DNA of 64,000 nt, taken from Nitzschia sp. pyKryTriq1 (taxonomy: Eukaryota; Bacillariophyta; Bacillariophyceae; Bacillariales; Bacillariaceae). The number at the start of each line of letters is the position of its first letter. Within the stretch, counting starts at the first letter, position 1. The notes under the pieces are model-generated. The model did not search any database and had not been told where the DNA came from. It saw only the letters and a list, made by a program, of their open reading frames with translations. This document shows, one piece after another, positions 20,794 through 31,884 of this stretch. The stretch is from assembly GCA_956465555.1 (NCBI GenBank), contig OY101116.1:2790001-2854000 (forward strand). Direction: 5' to 3'. Position numbers and translations under genes: made by a program.

Positions 20794-21194
20794 TCTATCT
20801 AAGTCTCAACGGCACCGATGTGTCGTCAAAATAGGTTGTAGTTATACAAGGTCCGGCGTTCCGGCTTGATAACTGCAACAGCAATAGAAATGAGAGAGTC
20901 TGCCGCCGTGGATGTCATCCGTTTGCTGCTGCTCTCTCTCATCCTCACAGTATGTGTTCGTCCGTCGTTCGTCTGTCTTCCTCTCCTGTTGTCTCGCTAC
21001 TACAATAGGAAGTGGCAGCCATAGATTTTCAACATGGGGGGCTCTCATTCGTTTGCCTGCTTCCACCGCGCAAGAAGCAAGGAGGCCAAGCCAAGAACAC
21101 AAAAACACAATCCCATTCAGATAGCATCGTACTTGTAGTAGTTGCATCATCTTTAGCGGTATAGGAAGTATCAAAGTTGAATCAGAGATTGATC
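20794..21194. other. Upstream region of histidyl-tRNA synthetase
   Basis: 400 bases without a supported gene. It presumably contains the synthetase promoter and 5' leader. A GTAGTAGTTGC segment lies near 21136. Nothing else stands out. Confidence 0.5.
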
Positions 21195-22805
21195 ATGTCT
21201 TCGCCGTTCACTCCAGAACACGTCGCAGAATGGGCCTCCTTTGGGCCCAAACCCAAAGGCAAGCCCACCCCCGAACAACAAGTGCTTCTCACAGAGCGCA
21301 AGAAAAAGTGCAAAGATATGGCGTCGCGCCTCGTCGAGGAGCTAAATGATCCGGCCTGGACCGAAAAGAAGGTCCAGACCGAACTGGATCGACTGGTGGA
21401 AGAGGCCGACAAAGGTGGTGTCGAGCGACCCGAGTACTTGGACGGACCCAGTGGCACTCGTGACTTTTACCCCCCTGAGATGAAGGTGCAAAACTGGCTG
21501 TTTGATCACTTCCGTGAGACAGCCAAGATTTTTGGATTCCAAGAGTACGACGCTCCCGTCTTGGAGCATGTTAAATTGTACGAACGCAAGGCGGGAGAAG
21601 AAATTGTGGACCAAATGTACAACTTTATGGATAAGGAAAATAAGCATGTGACATTGCGGCCAGAAATGACGCCAACGCTGGCTCGCATGGTTCTGAACAA
21701 GACAAATCTCCAAACGGGAGAAGTTCGATTGACTCTCCCACTCAAATGGTTTTCCATTCCTCAATGCTGGAGATTTGAAACCACTCAACGTGGACGAAAG
21801 CGAGAGCACTACCAGTGGAACATGGACATTGTGGGTGTGGAGCATGTCCATGCGGAACTTGAACTACTGGCTGCGGCGTGCTCGTTCTTTCGAAGCGTTG
21901 GGATCGGGTCAGATATTGTCGGTATCAAGGTGAACTCCCGCGCAGTGCTAGAAGCCGTCCTTTCGAAGCACGGCATCAAGAAAGGCGAAAAGGACCCCAA
22001 AGATGGCGGGGATATCTTTGCGAAAGCATGTGTTATTATCGACAAACTCGACAAGATTGGTGGACCCGCCGTGACGCAGGATCTGAGCGGTATTGGTGTC
22101 AGTGCCGAGTCGGCGGCAGATATCCTCAAGGCACTTGAAGCTCCCACCGTAGAGGCTCTCGCAGAACACATCGGAGGGGAATCTGAAGCTATCAACGAAG
22201 TAAAGAGGCTCTTTGTACTCGCGAAGGACTATGGTATTGATGATTATCTAATCTTTGACGCCAGTGTCGTACGTGGTCTGGCTTATTACACAGGGGTTGT
22301 CTGGGAAGCCTTTGATCGTCGTGGGGAGCTTCGAGCGATTATGGGAGGTGGTCGCTACGATCGCCTTTTGGAATTGTATGGTGGAGAAAAATGTCAAATT
22401 CCGTGTGTAGGCTTCGGGTTCGGCGATTGTGTCATTATGGAGCTATTGAAAGAATGCGGCAAGCTTCCCGAATTCCAAGGCTCGGGTGTCGATTACGTGG
22501 TGTGCGCTTTCAGCCCGGACCTCTACGGAGCAGCCGCCAATATCTCGTCAAAATTGAGAGCTTGTGGGTGGAGCGTTGATCTGATGCCAACTCCAAAGAA
22601 GAAGGTAGCTTCCAGTTTCAAACATGCGGATCAGGCGGGCGCCAGAAGAATGGTATTTGTCGCACCTGATGAAATTGAAAAGGGTGTTGTGCGTATCAAG
22701 GACCTAAGAACCAAGGACAAGAATGGCGAAGCGATCCAGGTCGATTGTCCACTGGATGAACTCCACACGATTGATGATCTCGTGGCAAACGCCATAGCGA
22801 ACTAG
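21195..22805 (+). CDS. HARS: Histidyl-tRNA synthetase
   Basis: The product has 536 residues from the ATG at 21195, which is the first ATG in frame. It is a class II aminoacyl-tRNA synthetase that charges tRNA-His. After an N-terminal helical WHEP-like extension (about 1-75), motif 1 begins at GPSGTRDFYPPEM. The ATP and His pocket includes LRPEMTPTLAR, and motif 2 is WRFETTQRGRKREHYQWNMD. The His-specific HisA motif is GLAYYTGVVWE. Motif 3 includes MGGGRYDRLLELYGG. The last ~100 residues (YVVCAFSPDLYGAAANI to the end) form the anticodon-binding domain. No targeting presequence is seen, so it is probably the cytosolic form. There is no intron. All signature residues that can be checked by eye are present. 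Confidence 0.95.
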   Translation: MSSPFTPEHVAEWASFGPKPKGKPTPEQQVLLTERKKKCKDMASRLVEELNDPAWTEKKVQTELDRLVEEADKGGVERPEYLDGPSGTRDFYPPEMKVQNWLFDHFRETAKIFGFQEYDAPVLEHVKLYERKAGEEIVDQMYNFMDKENKHVTLRPEMTPTLARMVLNKTNLQTGEVRLTLPLKWFSIPQCWRFETTQRGRKREHYQWNMDIVGVEHVHAELELLAAACSFFRSVGIGSDIVGIKVNSRAVLEAVLSKHGIKKGEKDPKDGGDIFAKACVIIDKLDKIGGPAVTQDLSGIGVSAESAADILKALEAPTVEALAEHIGGESEAINEVKRLFVLAKDYGIDDYLIFDASVVRGLAYYTGVVWEAFDRRGELRAIMGGGRYDRLLELYGGEKCQIPCVGFGFGDCVIMELLKECGKLPEFQGSGVDYVVCAFSPDLYGAAANISSKLRACGWSVDLMPTPKKKVASSFKHADQAGARRMVFVAPDEIEKGVVRIKDLRTKDKNGEAIQVDCPLDELHTIDDLVANAIAN

Positions 22806-22864
22806 AAAGAAGGGTCAATGCCACTCGCATGTGCGTTTATTCTAACAATTCCCTAAGACAGCTA

Positions 22865-23989
22865 TTATCTTTCACTTGTCCATTCGTCGATGCCCATTAA
22901 TCGTCTGCCGAGGGGTGTGAAAGACTGCACTAGCGATTCGATGTCGTTCCTGTGTGTGTAGTCTTTATCGATATGATTCCATTGATCTCGAGGCGGTTTC
23001 CCTAAACGGAAATCGGATAGTTGGTTGATAACATAGGTCCGATTCAGTTCGATATCAGGCAAAAAGGAACAGTAGACAACTGCTCTGGGAGTAGCACCAG
23101 TATGTTTGTACGAATTGGCGTGTGGGATTCGATTGTCCCAAAAGACAGCGCTGCCGGCACGCACTGGAATATGTGTTACTCGATCCATAACATCTTTGTC
23201 TTCCTTAGGTCGGATATGTGTGTACTGACCAACACAGGGTGCAGGAACAGAAACGTGGCTCTTTGATCCATCTTGATCTTTTTGCGTTGTGAATGTAGGT
23301 ACACGGTTGCTCGCCCATTTCTCAAATTCGCGATGAAATCCCTTTGCGGCTTCAAAGCCTCCAGTATTTGGTTCCAAGCTATCTGAAAGTGATATGAAAC
23401 ATTGGATAGGACGCCATTTGGTAGAATTGGTATACATAGAATTCGGGCAGCAGTCCAAATGGGGTGTCAGAGATCGCTGTAGTGCGCGGGCTTTCTTCTT
23501 TCTGTCAGGATGGAGCCGATCCCCGATTCTCTCTGCAAGAGCCGAGGGCAGTCTGTACCCAATTCGGTCAATGTAGACGAAACCTTTGGTGCAGTCGAAA
23601 GATCCAAAGGGATGCCACCGAAATGATTCTTCCGGAGAAAGTGTCTCTCTTGGCTCGCTGTCGTGGCAATACCCGGCAGCCCACAACTGCTGTGTCATGG
23701 AAAATAGTCTTGGATTTGTTGCAATTATTTCCATCTTCCATTTGTCGTAGAACAAATCCAAGACACCGCCACTGCCATTCGTCGAGCTCAGTTTCGAGAA
23801 CGCTCTTGCAGATGCTTCATCGTCCACGGAAAACGACTCTACTCCGTGAAATTTCAATGTGTCCTTGAGGCCCACCAACGAACTGGAGACCTCTTCTTGA
23901 GAAAGTACGCCGTCGACTACCAAAACACCGTCTTGCAGAAATTGTTGGATCTGCTCATCACTCAAGAACTTGTGTTCACTTTCATCCAT
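22865..23989 (-). CDS. Phytanoyl-CoA dioxygenase (PhyH) family protein
   Basis: The product has 374 residues. PhyH proteins are Fe(II)/2-oxoglutarate oxygenases. The entry helix LSDEQIQQFLQDGVLVVDGV is typical. The metal triad is visible as His-x-Asp in LTPHLDCC and the distal His in NRIPHANSY. The 2-oxoglutarate Arg follows in TPRAVVYCSFLPD. The core strand WRPIQCFISLSDSLEPNTGG is characteristic. The substrate is unknown. No peroxisomal or plastid signal is evident (C-terminus WTSER). It converges with histidyl-tRNA synthetase, with 59 bases between stops. Confidence 0.85.
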   Translation of the reverse strand: MDESEHKFLSDEQIQQFLQDGVLVVDGVLSQEEVSSSLVGLKDTLKFHGVESFSVDDEASARAFSKLSSTNGSGGVLDLFYDKWKMEIIATNPRLFSMTQQLWAAGYCHDSEPRETLSPEESFRWHPFGSFDCTKGFVYIDRIGYRLPSALAERIGDRLHPDRKKKARALQRSLTPHLDCCPNSMYTNSTKWRPIQCFISLSDSLEPNTGGFEAAKGFHREFEKWASNRVPTFTTQKDQDGSKSHVSVPAPCVGQYTHIRPKEDKDVMDRVTHIPVRAGSAVFWDNRIPHANSYKHTGATPRAVVYCSFLPDIELNRTYVINQLSDFRLGKPPRDQWNHIDKDYTHRNDIESLVQSFTPLGRRLMGIDEWTSER

Positions 23990-24426
23990 TGGATACCAGC
24001 ATGCACTATCTGTGTGTGAGGGCTTGGACCGTATCCAACACTCCAGAACTACAGTAGGGCCCTGGTCTTGCTAAACAATGGGTCAAGATAGCATAGGAGT
24101 TCCAGTACAGTACAGGTAGTCCTTGTACAGCACTTGTACAGGTGGACTTGTACAGAAGTACCGGTAGCAAACCGCTGATGTTATTTCCAGCCATCGCATG
24201 ACTACATCGACTTCTCAAGAAACACTGTTGTGCACAGCTCTCTTATCTACTCTGCAAGTGCCGGGGTACCAGTACTGTGAAAGAATATAAAGATAACTAG
24301 CTAGTAGAGTAGAGAGGGAGAGAGCGGTACGTGTACCCCTTGTCTATACAGTACAACACGGAAGGCGGATGAAAACAGCGCATCAATTGCATGGTCAGTC
24401 ACTTTCAAAACTAAAAGTCGAATCAA
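23990..24426. other. Intergenic region with two GTAC-rich clusters
   Basis: No gene is seen. Clusters lie at 24104-24168 (CCAGTACAGTACAGG, then CTTGTACAGAAGTACCGG) and at 24262-24350 (GGGTACCAGTACTG, CGGTACGTGTACC, TACAGTACAAC). Both are upstream of the dioxygenase gene and downstream of the IQM-like gene. Confidence 0.6.
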
Positions 24427-26193
24427 TCAGTCGTCTGCGTTTTCAGTCGGCGCTTGATCATCCGCGTCGTCTTTTGGTCGGTTCCAGAATCCACCCTCGT
24501 CGACCAAATCAAGAGCTTCTGACACACTAGTGACATCGGCCTTTCGGATTTTGTGGATGCTATCGAAAATGCCGTTGCCAATAAAGCCCGCCTTGTGCGC
24601 CAAAAAACAGGCCACGTTGACCGCCTTTTCCATGTGAAGACTATCTACCTTTTTCATCTTCTTTTCTGAATCTTTTTCGTCCATGTTGCTTTCCTTGTCC
24701 TTCTTTTTCTCTCCGTCTCGGGGTTTGGTAGCATCCTTTTCTCGGGAAACATGACGGAATTGTTGAGTATCCATCTCGAATGTTCTCAAATCGACTCCTT
24801 TCCTGTGCAAGAAAAACAGCATACGCTGCATGTGCGACTCTGACGGACGGTAGTGACCCGAATGAGGGTAGAGTCTCGTCAGGTAGCCTTGTTCGTCCGT
24901 GATGATGATGCCAGCTGCGGCGACGGCCTTGCCTCCAAAGAAGGATGAGTGGTGAAACCTTTGCTTCGAGTGACCGGTAATAGACGTAATCTTTTCGGCT
25001 CCATACATGACACCGTCGCGCAAAACAAAGATCCATCCATCTTCTCCGGTCATGACTGGGCTGGAGTCGACATCGATGAATTGACCCCTTCCCTCCTCGT
25101 TACAGACAATGTCGAGAGCGTAGCCTTCGGTCACTTCTGGGTTGGAAATGTATAAAACGGTATCGGAGTCCAAGACAGAACGAGGGCACTCTTCCAAGTT
25201 GGGTAACGGGTGTCCAGCCGTTTCTCCTTTAGAATCTAGCCAATCGAAGAATTGGTTGGTAGGAAAGCCCAATCTTTCCCAATATCGATAGTACAGTCGC
25301 AGATTTTTCCCGTAACGATGATATTTGTCACTAACTTCCAACCACGCCTTTCGATGAAGCTGGGCATAGTTACCTCTTTGGATGCCACGCTTGGTAATTT
25401 CCGGAGGGTTAGCACAAATTCCCTTGTAAACAAAGTTCGTTCGATCAAGCCCGTCTGATACATGATCCAGAAATCGATCGTAGTCGGATCCCGCAGGTCC
25501 AAAAGGCCACTGAGGACGCTTCGACATGCGTCGCACAAGCTCTGGACGTGGTGGAATGTCAACGTGGCTGGGCAACGGCGTCATGGTACCTTCCTGGGCA
25601 TCCTGAAGGTTCGCACCAGACTTTAACTTTTCCAAATTCGATTGTGAAGAGCTGAGGGCATCTTGGATTACGTCCTGTTCGTCCACAACAATCTCCTTGG
25701 ACTTGCATTTCTCGTCATCATCGTCAGACTCACTATCTTCCATGTGATCTTCAATAATGCAAAGATCATCTCGGTTGATACCAATAGTCTCTCCCACCGC
25801 TTCCGCGAATCGCATAGCTTCTTGCACCCTGCGTTTCTCAGCTAGACCAGACTCTTTCTTTTGTTGCTGCTCTAACGCCGCAGCGGCTGCTTCGTGAGCG
25901 ACAGACACCGGAGACGCTGTTGTTGTTTCTTCCTCCTTTTCGCTCTCCTCGACGTTGGCGGGAGTTGTATTATTATTCTCCTCTACCGGTTCCACGCTCC
26001 GAATCTCTCCCGATAACAGGCGCCGAAAGCGTGATGTCGTCGTCGCAGCGGAAGAGGAACTCTCGTCTTGCTTGACGGTGAGATCTCGTTCGGGAGAAGA
26101 TGATTCTTTGTCCCAGGAAGTAACAGTGTCGAGTTCCTTCACCATACCCAGCGAACTCCCCGTGGATCGGTGCCCACGAAATAAAGTCCTAAT

Positions 26194-26225
<32 letters not shown>

Positions 26226-26724
26226 GGTTGATATTCGCTGCTGCATCTCCTGATTTGCTGGGAGATGCAGCGGACTGGGGGGTGCTACTGCTTCGACCCG
26301 GATCTCCTCCTTTTGGTGAGAGTTTATCGGCTAGTAACTCGATAGAAGGATGAGGAGATGTTAATATCAGAGGATCATCCTCGAGTATCGGTAAGGATCT
26401 GGATCGGTCTATTGGTTTCAGATCTGGCGTCACACCGGGCGAGTATTGAGAGACCTCAGAGGCGGCATAGTGCATTCGCTCTAATAAATCTGCATCTTGC
26501 TCTCGCATGAGCTGCGACACTTGATCGAAGGATAAGAGCTCCTCGGCTATTATCAATTCTTCATGCTCGCCAATCGTAAACACGGGTTGCCCCGAGGAAC
26601 TATGAGGACTGGCAGCATCGCCATCGCCTACCGGTACTGCAGAAGAAGCTGGCAACGAACTACCATGGCTAGACTCGTGATGATGATTTGCTGGTTGTTC
26701 TTCGTCCCTTGTTGCGGATTCCAT
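24427..26724 (-). CDS. IQM-like protein with long disordered N-terminus (copy A)
   Basis: The product has 765 residues. The first ~430 are low-complexity (Ser, Glu, Asp and a ten-residue Asn tract). Residues about 440-690 match the conserved core of plant and fungal IQM proteins. Landmarks are KAWLEVSDKYHRYGKNLRLY, FFDWLDSKGE, EECPRSVLDSDTVLYI, DGWIFVLRD, RFHHSSFFGGKAVAAAG and YPHSGHYRPSE. Plant IQM proteins bind calmodulin through an IQ motif ahead of this core. No IQ consensus is visible here, so calmodulin binding is not supported. The tail is Lys/Glu-rich, then helical (AVNVACFLAHKAGFIGNGIF), and ends in acidic residues. A shorter paralogue lies at 42342-43673. Biochemical function is unknown. 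Confidence 0.8.
26194..26226. repeat. TTG/AAC-type triplet repeat coding polyasparagine
   Basis: A run of GTT/AAC triplets codes about ten consecutive Asn in the disordered N-terminus of IQM-like copy A. Confidence 0.85.
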
Positions 26725-27363
26725 GGTGATTTCAATGAATGTTTCGCAGAATCAATGGAGGCTTCGGAACAGGTGGATGTTGTGTGTTTGCTTGTGTTGT
26801 TGTTGAAGATCGAAGAGGTCCCATCGTCAACTCTAACGAAAAAGCGCAACAAGAAGCGTCACAAGACTTCGTGAAACTTCGTTCGTGCGTGCTCGAAAAA
26901 AATTCGGCTGTGTCAGAGTATGTAGGAATTAGTAGAAATTCTACGTAGACTAATGTGTCACGTGACCGGAGACATGGTGACAATTCTAGCTCACGCGGAA
27001 ACCTATCGAACGTTGATTGTCCGCCACACAAACAAAACATCTCTCAATTATTATTTGAATTTGGCGTTTCTAACTGTGTACTCGTAGTTATAGTTAGTTA
27101 GTTCTCGTGTATGATGATGACGTCAGCTTAGTACGGTACCAGTACGAGCGATACGAACGAACGCAACGACGAAGCATGGATGGATCCATCTCATCGGATC
27201 TTCCATTACCGCGCGCACCGACCGCCAGCCGATCGATCGATGATGATGCCGATGACCGATGACGAATGACGAAAATCGCAGGCAGGATGGATGATGTCGA
27301 ATGCATTTAACATGTCCACAAACATCAAAACCTTTTGATCCACTCTCCATCCTTTTTTGTGTG
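26725..27363. other. Divergent promoter region, IQM-like A and thiamine gene
   Basis: A 640-base gap between divergent genes. No gene is supported. Visible are a TTGTGTTGTTGTTG run near 26785, one GTAC group at 27132-27147 (TACGGTACCAGTACG), and GATCGATCGATGATG repeats near 27225-27250. Confidence 0.5.
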
Positions 27364-29286
27364 ATGATTACCAGGTGGGCTTGCCTTGGATTTTTCCTCG
27401 CTCTGATTTCCAACCATTTGACGTGTTCCTTGTCGTCCACTCCCAAGATGCAGTCGCCGCCGCCGCCGCCGATCGTCTACACCATTGCAGGATCGGATTC
27501 GGGTGGTGGTGCCGGGATTCAGGCGGATCTTCATGCCATCCATGCCATGAAATGCCATGGCTGCTCGGCGATTACATGCTTGACCGCCCAAAATTCTGTA
27601 GGCGTCACCGAGGTACATGCCCCAGATCCCTCCTTTCTACAGAAACAACTAGAGACACTTCTGGACGACTTACCACCCCAGTCCATCAAGATTGGGATGC
27701 TGGGAAACAGAAAGCTTGCCGAGATTGTGGGGAAAATGCTCCGAAGGGTCAAAGAAGAGAGCAGTAACAACGGCAACAGCAAGGTTTGGATCGTGTTGGA
27801 TCCGGTCATGATTTCGACGTCAGGCTCCAAATTGCTAGACGACGACGCCGTCGATGCCATGATTCAAAATATCTTTCCATTGGCGGATATCATCACACCC
27901 AACAAGTTTGAAGCCGAAGCTTTGCTGAAAAGAGAATTGAAAACACCCGAGGATATCGAAGTAGGCGCCAAAGAGCTTCTAGGGACCGGATGTGGAGCCG
28001 TTTTGATCAAAGGTGGACACACATTGATCGAGTCCAAGAAGTCGTCGTCCTCGTCCTCGTCAGGAGATAATGACGAGACTTCGACGGCAGTCCAGTCTAC
28101 GCTGAAATTTGCTCAGGACTATCTTCTCACGGCAGAAGCTCCACCTGCGGAATCGGACGAGCGACTTTGTGACGGCTGTCGTGGTGTTTGGCTTCGTACT
28201 CCCAGGTAGGTTGATCATCGATTTTGGGTTTTGGATATTTGTTTTTGGAAGAACAGCAGCAGGAGGATCATAGACTCACTCTATCACTCACGCACTCACG
28301 ATCCCTGTCGTCATTTTATTGAAAGGTGGGATTCGCAAAACACCCATGGGACAGGTTGTACGCTATCCTCGGCCATTGCGTCCGCCTTGGCCCTAGGCGA
28401 AAATGAACGAACAAAGACGGACTCTCCCGCGGGTGCTAGGAGCTCCATTCAGGTTGTCGATGCCTGTTGCCTTGCAAAGGCCTATGTTTCAGCGGGAATT
28501 CAGCGGGGTGTTCAACTTGGAAAGGGACCTGGACCAGTGGCACAGACGGAATTCCCATGTACCTCGGAGAATTTTCCATCGGTTGCCATTGACCCCACCT
28601 TGGATTTTGTTGGATTTCGACCCATGGCGTCCTACACTTCAGCCAAAGACTATACGGGTGGTATTCCTGTTCTTGGTCGGATCCTTCCAATTGTCGATAC
28701 TGTTGAATGGGTAGAGCAGCTCTCCAAGACACCTGGTGTCAATGACATTCAATTGAGAATCAAAGATGAAACCGAACCGGATAGAATAGCAGAACGTGCG
28801 ATATACTGTCAGAAGATGTGCGAAGAAAATGGTGTACGGCTTTGGATCAATGACCACTGGGAGGCGGCACTAAAAGCTGCATGCTTCGGGGTCCACTTGG
28901 GCCAGGAAGACATGATCAGATGTAAGAAAGCTGGAGGTCTTGACAAGCTACGCGAAGCCAACATTGCCTTGGGCATTTCAACCCACTCCTACGGGGAACT
29001 GGCCGCTGCACTCGCAATCAAGCCAAGTTACATCAGCCTTGGTCCCATTTTCGCAACATCGAGCAAGAAAGTACAATTCGACCCCCAAGGTCTCGAGGTG
29101 GCGGCGCAGTGGCGGAAGCTCATCCCACAAGATATCCCTTTTGTGACCATTGGTGGAATTGGTGATGTCCATACAGCAAGACAGAATCGCGAAATCGGCG
29201 CCGATTGCATCGCAGTAATTGGAGCAGTCACCAAGGCAACAGATGTCCCCAAAGTTGTCGACGAGCTCAACGAAACAATGCGGTGA
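27364..29286 (+). CDS. thiDE: Bifunctional HMP(-P) kinase / thiamine-phosphate synthase (ThiD-ThiE fusion), two exons
   Basis: Exons are 27364-28205 and 28326-29286; the product is 600 residues. The 120-base intron starts GTAGGT, ends GAAAG and joins AG|G, giving WLRTPRWDSQNTHGTGC. The ThiD half has YTIAGSDSGGGAGIQADLHA, ITCLTAQNSVGV, VLDPVMISTSG and the kinase anion hole HGTGCTLSSAIASALA. The ThiE half starts near residue 375 with VLGRILPIVDTVEWV and includes IQLRIKDETE, LWINDHWEAA, FGVHLGQEDM and FVTIGGIGDVHTA. Together these make and couple the pyrimidine moiety of thiamine, as plant TH1 does. The ATG at 27364 gives a signal-peptide-like N-terminus (TRWACLGFFLALISNHLTC), so entry into the ER/plastid route is plausible. 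An in-frame ATG at 27301 would bury it. A Ser7 insert (SSSSSSS) interrupts the ThiD half. Confidence 0.9.
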
Positions 29287-29341
29287 AATCATCTCTTTAC
29301 AATTATGATATTCATTTAGCATTCCTTTGAAGCATTCTTTC

Positions 29342-31097
29342 TTACCGGAGTCTATCGATAGTTTCCTTCAAAAGCTTTTTCTTTTCGATTCGAAATTGTA
29401 GTGCAAGCCTCTCTTCGGGCTCCATACTAAATTTGCTACTTTCGGATCGTTTCAACAATTCCTTGTCTTCCTCTAGCGAGGTAGCTTTGGCAGCCAACTC
29501 AAGCTCAATCGCAGTACGCGCTGCAAGTCGAGCTCTCCGCTCGTTTTCGGTGGAAACCTCGGCGGCAAAGTTGCCGACAGCTTCTCCACTTGCTTCCCAT
29601 TCACTATCAGACGAGACGAGCGCTCTCAGAGCCTGTATGAGAGCAGGGTCAATTCCAACAGCTCGCGTGAGAACTACGCCACCCCTTGGATTTCCAGCAG
29701 ACTCCAGTCCGTCCTCGTCAATGACACCCAGGGGTTCGTCCTTGGCTTTGCCGAGCAGTCCTGCACGCTCCAATTTCCCAAGTCGACCAGGGGCAAAAGG
29801 GCCACCACAAGCCTTTTCCAAGCTTGCGATATCCCATTCTCGAAGTGGAGGCATGATATAAACGTCATTAGGATTATCCGTCTCGACGAACCCATAGTAC
29901 TGCATTAGTTGATCGTTCGATCGGCTCCCATAGCTGATGAAGATTTCCTCTCCAGAACTAGCGGCCTGGGTCGCTGACAGACTGTAGGCATCCGCGAAAA
30001 ATTCATATGCGACGTTGGCACTGGTACCCAAACTTTTATGATTACACATATCAATGACCGGACAAATAACATATTTCTTCACGCGAAAGAACTTGGGCAC
30101 CACAAAGTCTCGCAAGACTGCAGCACAAAACACCAGGGCCGCTCCATTTGCTGCTTGCTCGAGGGTCCCTAAATTCAATCCCACATACCCGGTTACCAAA
30201 ACAAGGGTAAATGCGTAGATCAGTGGGTTGAAGGGAGCCCCAGTATATCCTCCACTAAAGGCTCGAGATCGAGCGCATTCGCAGCCCCATAAAAAATCCT
30301 CCCATGTCATCGACGAGGCTGTAGTACATGCTTGCAGCTGCTGATACAAAGCTCTCCAACTTTTCTCTTGTCGATCAACCGACTCGGACATGTGCTGATA
30401 TTGCAGCCACTCGTCTCTCTCCTTCGTATTGCTCCAGTGAATAGGCGTATCAAATTGACGTGGAAGCGAATCCAACCAGGGTCGAAGGTCTGTACCGAGT
30501 TTGGTCGAGGATATCTTGTCGAGTTTGTACAAGTACAACGAAAATTGAACAAACCAGGGAAGTCCTCGAAAGGCCCGTCTATCGGTACAAATGTCAATCA
30601 CACCAAAATCATCCGGACCACCACCCGGCGACTCCACCGACAGTGCCACTTTAGAAGGAACGGTTAACACAACGCCGCCCGATGGGACTTGTTGGGTGGC
30701 TACCAAACCTAGTCCCGAATCTTCACCCATGGATTGGACACCCACCCCGCCGATTCTTTTGTAGAAGACATGAATGATACGAAACAAGGATTGCGTCAGC
30801 AACGATGATGATGATGATGATGATGATGATAGTGTGTGTGGCATACTATCGGCTGCCTGGCTTGCATACTTACTTGATTTCATTGGAAGTTCCCCAATCA
30901 ACCAGAGACGATGCACGTTTTTGCCTCGAGAAGAGAGCCGTCGTTCTGGATGACGATGAACCAACGATAGAAGAAGAATGGCATGGCGACTGAAAGGCTT
31001 CCGTCGTCGACGACGACCAATCATTCAAGAATATTGCCAATACAAGTAGTTCAAGAAAGCCAAGGGAGGATGCGAGCGAGTAGCCGGTCGTCATCAT
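29342..31097 (-). CDS. Plastid-targeted SET-domain protein methyltransferase (Rubisco LSMT-like), two exons
   Basis: Exons are 31097-30874 and 30755-29342; the product is about 545 residues. The 118-base intron starts GTAAGT and ends ACAAAAG, joining AA|A in NEIK|IGGVGV. Exon 1 codes a signal peptide (LASSLGFLELLVLAIF) and the cleavage motif TTEA|FQSP, then a Ser/Arg-rich transit stretch, which is the classic diatom plastid presequence. Exon 2 carries the SET core: EDSGLGLVATQQVPSGGVVL, then CPVIDMCNHKSLGTSANVAY and GEEIFISYGSRSNDQLMQYYG. The last includes the GxxIxxSYG and NDxLxxxYGF signatures of SETD3/LSMT-type lysine methyltransferases. An unusual hydrophobic insert with two helix-like stretches (FNPLIYAFTLVLVTGYVG and ALVFCAAVLRDFVV) sits before the SET core. 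The target protein is unknown. Confidence 0.85.
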
Positions 31098-31884
31098 GGC
31101 GCTGTCGTCGTCGTCGTCGTCGTCAACGTCTCTGATTTCCTGAACTCTCAGCTTTTTGTTGTTGTCAAATATTGCAGTCTTCCAGGAAGTGTTACACCAG
31201 CAGTCGGTATCTTGAGACTCCACGATGCGAAATAGAGTGAGAGTTTGATGGTTGACACCAAACACCATCCGATACAAGATACAAGTATCAAGTATGGTAT
31301 CCGATGATGATTCTTCAACGCGTGCGTGGGGCGGGTGGGGGCGGCGGGGGCGGGGGCGGGTCGCCGTTGCGTGTTGTCATCCGTATCATCCGTACATACC
31401 AGTCCTCGCTACACGTACGTACCAGTACCTGGTATCTTTGATCGCTTCGACCCGAGCTCGTGGTCTGTCAAGCTTCCGTTTTCGCGCCCAAAAAACGACT
31501 TGGAGTTGTTTTTAATGCGAGCAAAATATTGGACGTGATGAGACTGAAACATTAAAATATGGGGACTCATCTTCGATACCGGTACATCACTCGCGTTTAA
31601 ATTGACGACCTTCCAGACCAACCAATGCCGGCGGTGGGAACTGGATCCCTTCGCGCGGTTCCGCACGATGATAGCGTCTTCGCCCTGCATCAGAGGGTTT
31701 GGGGCTTTTGACGGATCGATCTCGATGATTGCGATGATGGCACCGACCAACAAAAAGTTCTGGTTGGAGTTGGAGTTGCATGAATGAATTAGGCATTGTA
31801 AAAAGGCTTGTCATTTCCCACTACTTTCTCTAGCAAAAGCAGCAGTTGATTGATCGATTGATTGATCGATCGAACTCTGTCAGC
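31098..31884. other. Divergent promoter region with G-rich tract and GTAC motifs
   Basis: A 790-base gap between the SET gene and PurF. It holds a TCG triplet run at 31103-31120 just outside the SET start, a G-run tract at 31328-31360, a GTAC group at 31411-31436 and GATTGATCGATCG near 31850-31871 just ahead of the PurF start. No gene is supported. Confidence 0.5.
31328..31360 (+). promoter_or_regulatory. G-run tract with G-quadruplex potential
   Basis: Within 33 bases there are at least five runs of three or more G separated by one or two bases (GGGGCGGGTGGGGGCGGCGG and on). This fits the G3+N1-7 quadruplex pattern. It lies about 230 bases upstream of the SET gene start and 525 upstream of PurF. 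A regulatory role is inferred only. Confidence 0.5.
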
